Source: CAKZQX01 sp034437035
Lineage (GTDB): Bacteria > Chloroflexota > Chloroflexia > Chloroflexales > Chloroflexaceae
Assembly: GCA_034437035.1 (NCBI GenBank)
Contig: DAOTUI010000303.1
Span: 1-22,744 of the forward strand
DNA: 22,744 bases
Direction of reading: 5' to 3'
In this document: piece by piece, positions 16,248 to 21,923 of the stretch
How the letters are laid out: each line of letters starts with the position of its first letter
How positions within the stretch are numbered: position 1 is the first letter of the stretch
The notes under the pieces: model-generated
The model's database searches: none
What the model saw: the letters and a program-made list of their open reading frames with translations, nothing else
What the model was told of the DNA's origin: nothing
Program-made: the position numbers and the translations under genes

Positions 16248-16499
16248 TTACTGACAGGAGTTACGCGGTGGGAGTTTGGACCACGAACAACACGAAATGA
16301 GCGAAACCCGCGAAACGGCCAATGCTGCCATAAATCAGGTGATCCTGCGTTTGGTGGGAAATATCGCCTCCGGCAGGGCGGAAGAGATCAGATCTTTTTG
16401 TAAAAAAGAAAAAAGCGTACCATGCTGCCGCAGGCGAATCGGGCCGTTCATCGAAACAAACGCCTGGTTTGGAGTCTCCCGCGTAACTCCTGTTACTGA
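16248..16499 (+). repeat. Palindromic element U3 with 7-bp flanks and a collapsed core
   Basis: The element is 16255-16492 (238 bp), flanked by TTACTGA on both sides (16248-16254, 16493-16499). Its ends are CAGGAGTTACGCGGT and CCGCGTAACTCCTG. The core is reduced to CTTTTT-gta-AAAAAG (6-bp arms), as if the centre of the usual palindrome had been deleted. The left arm is about 65 bp longer than in U1 or U6 and contains CCACGAACAACACGAAAT. It fills most of the gap between the YitT-family gene and the 65-residue ORF, ending 15 bases from that ORF's stop. Confidence 0.83.
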
Positions 16500-16513
16500 T
16501 CTGCTGCAGCCGG

Positions 16514-16711
16514 CTACTTCTGCTGGAGCAGATCAACCGTAAGCAGTTCATCGGGGTCGGGCAAGAAGGTGACACAGCGCTCGTCACCCAGTTCCCGCCC
16601 ATCGTAGAACTCAACGATGTAGGTCAGATCGCTCCGATGTTCCTCAACCACGATAGGATATCCGCGAACCGTTGCAAACCAGTAGTTCTCCAGCGTACCA
16701 TTCTTATACAT
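16514..16711 (-). CDS. Small hypothetical protein (65 aa)
   Basis: I recognise no family. The 65-residue product from MYKNGTLEN is acidic and soluble, with alternating hydrophobic stretches (YWFATVRGYPIVVEEH, YIVEFYDGRELG) and DPDELLTVDLL near the end. The pattern suggests a small alpha/beta protein. The open frame extends to 16807, but the ATG at 16711 has AGAGAGG about 7 bases upstream, so I start there. A candidate promoter lies at 16828-16856. Its stop is 15 bases from U3. Reality is supported by the ribosome-binding site and the protein-like composition only. Confidence 0.6.
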   Translation of the reverse strand: MYKNGTLENYWFATVRGYPIVVEEHRSDLTYIVEFYDGRELGDERCVTFLPDPDELLTVDLLQQK

Positions 16712-16827
16712 TCCTGTACCTCTCTGATTGTGTGATATACCTGATGAGACGCACCTATTCATCCCAGGCTCTCTGTCTCGCCGAGTGGCATTGTTCAACG
16801 CAGGCACGACTATTCGTACCAGGGGGA

Positions 16828-16856
16828 ACTATATCATAAGCAACTACTTTCGTGAA
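16828..16856 (-). promoter_or_regulatory. Candidate promoter TTCACG-17-TATAGT for the 65-aa gene
   Basis: On the minus strand TTCACG (16856-16851) and TATAGT (16833-16828) are 17 bases apart, giving a leader of about 110 nt to the ATG at 16711. Confidence 0.4.
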
Positions 16857-16928
16857 TAAGACTTTAGTCTGAACATGAGGTAGTACTTGCGGCGGTACTT
16901 TTCTATCCCGGGGTAACATAAGCAGAAG

Positions 16929-16947
16929 GCGGCAGCCATGCTGCCGC
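16929..16947 (-). terminator. Hairpin after the TPR gene
   Basis: GCGGCAG (16929-16935) pairs with CTGCCGC (16941-16947), 20 bases beyond the TPR stop. CCATGCTGCCGCA here (16936-16948) is identical to 13 bases of the palindromic elements' inner shell. The T tract is weak. Confidence 0.45.
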
Positions 16948-16966
16948 ACTCCATATCGGGCGATTG

Positions 16967-18064
16967 TCAGGTTCCGGGGGTGTCTTCGGCATCCGTTGCA
17001 CCCAACATTTCGTTGCAGGCCAGCACACCGGCCGCACTCTCCTGATTTGGCGCCAACTCGTCAGACTGTTGCAGGGCTGCCCGCGCGGCGCTGTAGCGTT
17101 CGAGCATGTAAAGCGCCTTACCTTTGTTGAGTAAAAAAGCTGCTTTGACCAGCGTGGACGGTGCCGGCATGGTGAGGGCCTGCTCAAAGCAGTGCAGGGC
17201 CGCTTCGATCTGCCCCAGTTCCAGCAGCAGCGCGCCTTTGCTATTCTGCGCGCCATAGTTATCGGGGTTGAGTGCAATCGCCCGGTCATAACTGGCAAGC
17301 GCCTCCTCAAAGCGGGCCACATCGGTCAATGCGAGAGCCTGCCAGAGCCAGGCGGCACTATTCCGGTCATCAGCTTCGATGGCGCGCGCGAATGCATCGA
17401 GCGCCTCGTCGATGCGTTGCCGGCGCAGGAACATCTGGCCTTCGTCAGTGATCTTCTGACTGTGGCGTTGGGGTGACAGCGTGGCGGTTTCGTCGGGGGC
17501 CAGTTCCTGCTTATTCAGAATGTGCCCTATCTGCATCTCCGTGCGTGCGATTAAATCGACCAGTTGCGTTGCCGTGACACTGCTATCCGGGTCGGTCTCA
17601 AACTGCAGGGCGCGCCGACAGGCAAAGAGACCGGCTTCCAGGTCAAGATAGCTATTCAGGATACGTGCGGTGCCGGCAACCCAGACAGCAAAGGTGAAAA
17701 TCATGCGACGGGCCACCGCCGCATCACCCGTAGAACTCTCACCCGCCCGCTGATAGGCCAGGATCGCTTTCTCAACGTAGGTCTGGTTCAGGTGTGCGCC
17801 GTCGAACGTCAGGCGGGCGCAGAGATCGCCCAGGGCAAAATAGTTGTTTGCGCGCTGCGGGTGGCGCTGGCGGGCCAGACGACCGAGAGCCCGGACGTCC
17901 GACCGCATATCGTTGGCAAAAGGATCAATCGCATTGCCAACCTCATCTAAGGTTGCCAGAAGTTGCTGCCAGAGATTGCGCGGCTCAATGCTGGGAGCCG
18001 GGGTAGCCAGACGGCCACTCTGCGGAACCGGCGGCAGCGACGAGTCGTCCGGTATGCTGCTCAT
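16967..18064 (-). CDS. TPR-repeat protein
   Basis: The 365-residue protein lacks a signal peptide. Its C-terminal half (about 205-345) holds at least three or four tetratricopeptide repeats: ALDAFARAIEADDRNSAAW, ALASYDRAIALNPDNYGAQ and ALHCFEQALTMP show the spaced Ala/Gly/Pro pattern. The N-terminal half is helical and may contain diverged repeats. TPRs mediate protein binding; the partner is unknown. The start is ATG 18064, with GGAG 6 bases upstream. That ribosome-binding site overlaps the flanking repeat of U4, so U4 sits directly upstream of the translation signals. A promoter-like pair lies on the far side of U4 (18288-18317), which would put the whole element in the 5' leader. Confidence 0.85.
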   Translation of the reverse strand: MSSIPDDSSLPPVPQSGRLATPAPSIEPRNLWQQLLATLDEVGNAIDPFANDMRSDVRALGRLARQRHPQRANNYFALGDLCARLTFDGAHLNQTYVEKAILAYQRAGESSTGDAAVARRMIFTFAVWVAGTARILNSYLDLEAGLFACRRALQFETDPDSSVTATQLVDLIARTEMQIGHILNKQELAPDETATLSPQRHSQKITDEGQMFLRRQRIDEALDAFARAIEADDRNSAAWLWQALALTDVARFEEALASYDRAIALNPDNYGAQNSKGALLLELGQIEAALHCFEQALTMPAPSTLVKAAFLLNKGKALYMLERYSAARAALQQSDELAPNQESAAGVLACNEMLGATDAEDTPGT

Positions 18065-18072
18065 AAGTCACT

Positions 18073-18268
18073 CCATTGATAGGACTTACGCGGTGTGCGT
18101 GCAAACGGACCGTTTGCACTCGATAACGGCGTATTTCGCCTGCGGCAGCATGGTACGTTTTTGTCTTGTTCCGGAGAATGTTATGTTCCGCCCTGCCGGA
18201 GGCGCATCGGGCCGGTTGTCCCGGCAGACGCCTGGGGTTGGAACCGACCGCGTAACTCCTGCCATTGA
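18073..18268 (-). repeat. Palindromic element U4 with 7-bp flanks
   Basis: The element is 18080-18261 (182 bp), flanked by CCATTGA (18073-18079 and 18262-18268). Its ends are TAGGACTTACGCGGT and ACCGCGTAACTCCTG. A subterminal hairpin has perfect 10-bp arms, GTGCAAACGG/CCGTTTGCAC, with one loop base. Shells run in the reverse order (TGCGGCAGCATGGTAC first). The core keeps one arm (18165-18186) with no partner. It is most similar to U5. Confidence 0.83.
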
Positions 18269-18287
18269 TAGCACATGCTTCTGATCG

Positions 18288-18317
18288 GTTATGCTCGTAC
18301 CGGGTAGGATATGACAA
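18288..18317 (-). promoter_or_regulatory. Weak promoter candidate beyond U4, reading toward the TPR gene
   Basis: On the minus strand TTGTCA (18317-18312) and CATAAC (18293-18288) are 18 bases apart. The -10 box is a poor match. The -35 box lies in the loop and arm of a small hairpin, GGTAGGAT/ATCCTACC (18303-18324). Confidence 0.3.
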
Positions 18318-18419
18318 TCCTACCATTTACCTGACCAGACATGGGTGGACGCTTCTAACAGTTCCATGACAAAGGCGTTTTCCAGGCCGGGTATGGCACC
18401 GTCTGTGTAACATATGCTA

Positions 18420-18448
18420 CTGACAGGCTTTCTATGATTTGCTATAAT
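18420..18448 (+). promoter_or_regulatory. Strong promoter CTGACA-17-TATAAT
   Basis: CTGACA (18420-18425) is 17 bases from a perfect TATAAT (18443-18448), itself inside TGCTA-taa-TAGCA. It is the best plus-strand promoter in the window, yet no coding start follows for 340 bases. Confidence 0.7.
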
Positions 18449-18454
18449 AGCATA

Positions 18455-18741
18455 ACTATAACGAAAATTAAACTATTTTGAGACGACCGTCCAGGTGGGC
18501 AACCGGGCCGGGTTGGTCAGACGCGCGGCTATGGCGGGGGGAACTCCAGCGCTGTAGGAAGCGGTCTCTAACGTATGATCAGCCGGAGCAGTAGTGCCAC
18601 CCCTCACTTTGGGAACAATCATACCGCTATGAGCGGCCCATCAGAGACGGGATAGGCCGGGCACAACCTGATCAATTTGTCACCTCAACCCGGTCAGCTA
18701 CACTACACTTTATAACATTGCCCCGGTATAGTGTCAGTAGC
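18455..18741 (+). ncRNA. Candidate structured RNA or long structured leader
   Basis: The region downstream of the promoter at 18420 has no plausible reading frame but shows nested complementary segments. CCGGGTTG (18508-18515) pairs with CAACCCGG (18686-18693), continued by GTCAG (18516-18520) with CTGAT (18668-18672). Inside these, GTCTCT (18564-18569) pairs with AGAGAC (18643-18648), and GTATGAT (18573-18579) with ATCATAC (18618-18624). CGCT-atg-AGCG follows, and a 3' hairpin GCTACACTA/TAGTgtcaGTAGC lies at 18697-18741. An alternative helix CCGGGCC/GGCCGGG (18503-18509 with 18655-18661) competes with the outer one. It does not match tmRNA, RNase P, SRP or T-box landmarks I know. A 6S-like RNA or the leader of the 18790 gene are possibilities. 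Confidence 0.4.
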
Positions 18742-18789
18742 AACAAAGAAATTGTGATGGTATGGGAGAGACAGAAAGGGTTTATTTAA

Positions 18790-19053
18790 ATGAGTTACCA
18801 GATTCGTACATCCAGCGAACTCTTGCCGGCCTGTGCATCATGCAAGCGCGTGTGTGATCACGCCGGTCATTGGCATGCGATTGACGATGGTATCCGCAGT
18901 TCGCTGGAAGGCAACTTTACGCATACTATCTGTCCTGAATGTGCCCGGCAAATCTACCCGGATGTGTATCGGCAAATCTATAGCGATGATGAAGATCAGG
19001 ATACCCCGCGCATGTCTGCACGGAGGCATCCTGGTTACTACTACAACTGGTAG
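18790..19053 (+). CDS. Stand-alone four-cysteine (zinc-ribbon-like) domain protein
   Basis: The 87-residue protein has two Cys pairs: CASC (15-18) and CPEC (48-51). They sit in LPACASCKRVCDHAGHW and THTICPECARQIYPDVY. This pattern is one I know as a C-terminal module of bacterial PAS/GAF sensor and response-regulator proteins (the 'LPICxxCKxI...H(G/S)ICPEC' module). Here it forms almost the whole protein, without a receiver or sensor domain. Metal binding is inferred. The C-terminus is Tyr/Arg/Asp-rich. The start has only an AAAGGG sequence 9 or more bases upstream. It probably belongs to the transcript from 18420 that carries the structured leader. Confidence 0.72.
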   Translation: MSYQIRTSSELLPACASCKRVCDHAGHWHAIDDGIRSSLEGNFTHTICPECARQIYPDVYRQIYSDDEDQDTPRMSARRHPGYYYNW

Positions 19054-19203
19054 CTCGACGGCAACCCTGTAGATACTCCCGCATGCATAACATTACATGA
19101 TTCACCCGGCGTGGGGCTGCATGTAAGCCACTCCCTGGAATATCTCCTGGTTGCACCTGGCGCGGGGTGCCAAGTACTTCCCCCGTCCCAGGCCGGCACG
19201 ACC

Positions 19204-19230
19204 GGCGGTACATATGCGGAAGGTACCGCC
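19204..19230. terminator. Hairpin between two convergent small genes
   Basis: GGCGGTAC (19204-19211) pairs perfectly with GTACCGCC (19223-19230), two bases from the stop of the Cys-rich gene. T tracts are lacking on both sides. The remaining gap (19054-19203) holds two imperfect direct copies of ACCyGGCGyGGGG (19109 and 19157 regions). Confidence 0.45.
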
Positions 19231-19232
19231 GC

Positions 19233-19601
19233 TTATGAAATTGAAGTCGTTTCGGCCCACTCCAGATAGTGCTCCAGTGAACCATTGAAGTAGACATGCA
19301 CGACCTGGTTGTAGGTGATGCGATTAACCACCTCCCAGACTTCGGCATCGTCAGTGCTATGCACCACCAGCATCCCCCGTTCCGGCGCAAACTCATCCTC
19401 ACCCGGCGGAATGACAAACGCCAGCCACTCTTCGGGATAGCGCGCTTCCACCTCAGCAATAAGCTCGACGCGCCCTTTCTCCTCCATCCCGGTGTAGGGA
19501 CAGCCACAGTCACAGTTAACGCCACACTCGCCATGCGTGGATGAGCCACAGACGGCATGGCCGCCATGCTCAGCCGATGTGAGCGGTATCATTACAGGCA
19601 T
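19233..19601 (-). CDS. Small Cys-rich-N-terminus hypothetical protein (122 aa)
   Basis: I do not recognise the family. Residues 15-37 carry five cysteines (C18, C26, C30, C32, C34; CGVNCDCGCPY), suited to binding metal. A compact alpha/beta region (about 45-115) contains RYPEEWLAFVIPPGEDEF and RGMLVVHSTDDAEVWEVVNR. It recalls small bacterial domains that begin 'YPxxWVA' and later have 'VVAxg.D..E', but I would not name one. The start is ATG 19601, with AAAGGA about 8 bases upstream; the open frame reaches 19649. The inverted repeat CACAAGT/ACTTGTG (19647-19653, 19693-19699) lies just upstream, between this gene and serS. Confidence 0.65.
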   Translation of the reverse strand: MPVMIPLTSAEHGGHAVCGSSTHGECGVNCDCGCPYTGMEEKGRVELIAEVEARYPEEWLAFVIPPGEDEFAPERGMLVVHSTDDAEVWEVVNRITYNQVVHVYFNGSLEHYLEWAETTSIS

Positions 19602-19739
19602 AGCCGTGTCCTTTGTATGTATCAGGGTATCGTACCGGCAGGAACTCACAAGTATAATCGGGTATGGTACATGTTCCGCTCCCGGAATGCAAACTTGTGA
19701 TATGCGTCACAACACGGCGGCGGCGGCGGCGACTAATTT

Positions 19740-21008
19740 CTACCGGATCACATCGCGCCCACCCATGTAGGGGCGCAGCACTTCAGGGATGACAATACTG
19801 CCATCAGCCTGCTGGTAGTTTTCCATGATCGCAATCATTGTGCGTGGCACCCCCAACCCGGAGCCATTGAGCGTATGCAGGTGATCGGGACGTTCGCCCG
19901 GGGCCGGGCGGAAGCGCAGGTTGGCGCGCCGGGCCTGGAACGCCTCGACATTGCTGCACGAGCTGACCTCCAGCCACTCCGCCTGTCCCGGTGCCCAGAG
20001 TTCCAGGTCGTAGGTTTTGGCCGCCGCAAAGCCCATATCCCCGGTGCAGAGCAGTTTCGTGCGGAAGGGAATGCCAAGCGCCCGGCAGGTTGCCTCGGCG
20101 TCCGCGCGCATCTTTTCCAGTTCATCATAACTGGTAGCGGGATGCACAAACTTATACATTTCCACTTTGTCGAACTGGTGCCCGCGCTTAATGCCGCGCA
20201 CATCGCGCCCGGCGCTCATCTGCTCCCGCCGGAAGCAGGGAGTATAGGCACAGAGATGGATCGGCAGTTGCCCCGCGTCGAGAATCTCATCCGTGTAGAG
20301 ATTGGTGAGCGGCACTTCGGCGGTGGGAACAAGCCAGAAGCCGGCATCTTCATCGCGGTAGAGGTTATCGCTAAACTTGGGGAGTTGCCCGGCCCCCCAC
20401 ATGCAATGCTCCTTGACGATGAAGGGCGGGTAAACCTCACGGTAGCCCTGCGCAACATGCTGATCCAGTAGCCACTGGATCAGCGCGCGCTGCAGCTTTG
20501 CCCCCAGTCCTTGCAGCACATAGAAGCGCGATCCCGACAGTTTGACGCCGCGCTCAAAGTCAATAATGCCCAGCGCCTCACCCAGATCCCAGTGGGGCTG
20601 TGCCGGAAAGCCCAGGTCGCGTGGCTCACCCTCCTGCGCGATAACGACGTTGGCCTCCTCGTCAGCGCCTTCCGGGACATCGGCGTGCGGCAGGTTACGA
20701 ATTTCCAGCATCAGCATGCGCTGGCGTTCTTCGACCTCGGCCACCTCGCGGTCTAACTCCGTAATGCGATCACCAACGACGCGCATCTCGGCAATCCGCG
20801 TATCGCGGGCGGCCGCGTCTTTCATCTTGCCGATCTCCTTCGAGACCGCGTTGCGCTCGGCCTTGAGCGACTCGACCTGTTGCAGCAGTGTGCGGCGCTG
20901 CTCATCGAGTGACAGAATTGTGTCGATTACATCACCAGCAACCTCGGCCCGGGCCAGTTGCGCTTTCACAAATTCGGGTTGCTCGCGGATGAGTTTGATG
21001 TCGAGCAT
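19740..21008 (-). CDS. serS: Seryl-tRNA synthetase
   Basis: A class II aminoacyl-tRNA synthetase charging tRNA-Ser with serine (and tRNA-Sec where present). The 422-residue length is normal. The N-terminal coiled-coil arm (about 30-105, many Glu/Arg/Leu heptads) grips the long variable arm of tRNA-Ser. The catalytic domain shows TAEVPLTN (229-236), motif 2 FRREQMSAGRD (259-269) with HQFDKVE (277-283), and motif 3 NGSGLGVPR (381-389). The start is ATG 21008, with AAAGGAG about 11 bases upstream. The 100 bases between serS and the element array contain no T-box signature and no clear promoter. A short (CGG)5 run lies just after the stop, at about 19714-19730. Confidence 0.97.
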   Translation of the reverse strand: MLDIKLIREQPEFVKAQLARAEVAGDVIDTILSLDEQRRTLLQQVESLKAERNAVSKEIGKMKDAAARDTRIAEMRVVGDRITELDREVAEVEERQRMLMLEIRNLPHADVPEGADEEANVVIAQEGEPRDLGFPAQPHWDLGEALGIIDFERGVKLSGSRFYVLQGLGAKLQRALIQWLLDQHVAQGYREVYPPFIVKEHCMWGAGQLPKFSDNLYRDEDAGFWLVPTAEVPLTNLYTDEILDAGQLPIHLCAYTPCFRREQMSAGRDVRGIKRGHQFDKVEMYKFVHPATSYDELEKMRADAEATCRALGIPFRTKLLCTGDMGFAAAKTYDLELWAPGQAEWLEVSSCSNVEAFQARRANLRFRPAPGERPDHLHTLNGSGLGVPRTMIAIMENYQQADGSIVIPEVLRPYMGGRDVIR

Positions 21009-21104
21009 AGATTGACGGCTCCTTTCACAGCATGTAGAGAGATCAGGTATCTGTCGGTACTATTCTACACGCATTGGCGCGGATGTGATACCGGAGCATG
21101 CCAA

Positions 21105-21334
21105 TTATTGACAGGACTTATGCGGTGTGCGTGCAAACGAACCGTTTGCGCTCGATAACGGCGTATTTCGCCTGCGGCAGCATGGTAGTTTTTGTCTTGT
21201 TCCGGAACATGTGGCTCTCCGAGCCACATGTTCCGGAACAAGCATGTCCCATTCCACCCTGCCGGAGGCGCATCGGGCCAGTTGTCCAGGCAGATGCCTG
21301 AGTTTGGAACCGACCGCGTAACTCTTGTTATTGA
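21105..21334 (-). repeat. Palindromic element U5, first of a three-copy array
   Basis: The element is 21112-21327 (216 bp), flanked by TTATTGA (21105-21111 and 21328-21334). Ends are CAGGACTTATGCGGT and ACCGCGTAACTCTTG. A subterminal hairpin, GCAAACG/CGTTTGC, lies near its left end. Its core is a perfect hairpin with 22-bp arms (21196-21217 with 21221-21242) and loop TCC. Shells run in the reverse order. Its left half is nearly identical to U4's. Confidence 0.85.
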
Positions 21335-21537
21335 CAGGACTTACGCGGTCCTCCGTGAGCGAGTTCTTTTCGCCTCCGGCAGGGCGGAAGATTCTCTTCT
21401 TTTTCACAAAAATGTTACACTCTGTGTAACATTTTTGTGAAAAAGATAAGAAGAGTACCATGCTGCCGGAGGCGAATCGGGGTTCCATCGCGTGGAACGT
21501 CCGGTTTGCATGGTGACCGCGTACGTCCTGTTATTGA
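21328..21537 (+). repeat. Palindromic element U6, middle of the array
   Basis: The element is 21335-21530 (196 bp), with TTATTGA on both sides (21328-21334, 21531-21537), the left copy shared with U5. Ends are CAGGACTTACGCGGT and ACCGCGTACGTCCTG, which share the GGAC variant. The core has perfect 22-bp arms (21399-21420 with 21424-21445) and loop TCT. Outer CTCTTC/GAAGAG extends the pairing after a 5-base insertion. A small hairpin GTTCCA/TGGAAC lies at about 21482-21498. Confidence 0.85.
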
Positions 21538-21699
21538 CACAAGTTACGCGATCCCCGATCCGGCAGGGCGGAACCGACCATTCTTTATTCACGAAATTTT
21601 TGCACTTTGTGCAAAAATTTCGTGAGAAAGAAAAAAGAAGTACCATGCTGCCGCAGGCGATTCTGCCGTTCTCTGGATGAAACGCCCGGTTTGCATGGC
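21531..21699 (+). repeat. Palindromic element U7, right end lost
   Basis: It begins with TTATTGA (21531-21537) shared with U6, then CACAAGTTACGCGAT. The core hairpin has 16 perfect pairs (21590-21605 with 21609-21624, loop TTT), extended by CTTT/AAAG across a bulge to about 22 bp. The right shell TACCATGCTGCCGCAGGCG is intact, but the sequence breaks at GTTTGCATGGC (21699), where a different element begins. No right terminal repeat is found beyond it. Confidence 0.75.
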
Positions 21700-21819
21700 G
21701 TATCTTCTCAATAATCCAGGGTAAACGCAAATTCCGCCAAGCGTCGATGGCTTTCTGATGGGATTTGTGTTTTCGTTTTTCAACCTCCGCCCGTAATTAT
21801 TGAGAAGATACTGCATGGC
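21692..21819. mobile_element. 112-bp MITE-like element with perfect 16-bp ends and 8-bp target duplication
   Basis: GTATCTTCTCAATAAT (21700-21715) and its exact reverse complement ATTATTGAGAAGATAC (21796-21811) bound a 112-bp stretch. TGCATGGC occurs directly outside both ends (21692-21699 and 21812-21819). This is the classic signature of a small non-autonomous transposon. The interior has no recognisable protein. It lies where U7's right end should be. The ends do not resemble those of the U family. Confidence 0.78.
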
Positions 21820-21844
21820 AACCTATTGCCCAATTCAGCAGAAT

Positions 21845-21866
21845 GCGCGGGTCAACTGACCCGCGC
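21845..21866. terminator. GC-rich hairpin between the MITE and the IS remnant
   Basis: GCGCGGGTCA (21845-21854) pairs perfectly with TGACCCGCGC (21857-21866) around two bases. No T tract follows. It could terminate either strand or be part of a decayed element. Confidence 0.35.
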
Positions 21867-21923
21867 GACTGTATGCAAGCGAAGCGTTGGGGTATTCATC
21901 TTTTGCCGTGTTCTCGCGGGAGC

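Noticed and set aside
16755..16949. 64-codon minus-strand frame between the 65-aa gene and the TPR gene
   Set aside because: No ribosome-binding site, unusual composition, and it overlaps a candidate promoter and the TPR terminator hairpin.
18455..18741. tmRNA, RNase P RNA or SRP RNA
   Set aside because: There is no T-arm/CCA end, no GAGGAAAGTCC-type RNase P core and no SRP GGAA-loop context.
21009..21104. T-box riboswitch upstream of serS
   Set aside because: The gap to the element array is only about 100 bp, and neither a T-box sequence nor a specifier stem is present on the minus strand.
21105..21699. CRISPR-like array
   Set aside because: The repeated unit is about 200 bp with 7-bp junctions and internal palindromes, orientations are mixed, and no cas genes are present.
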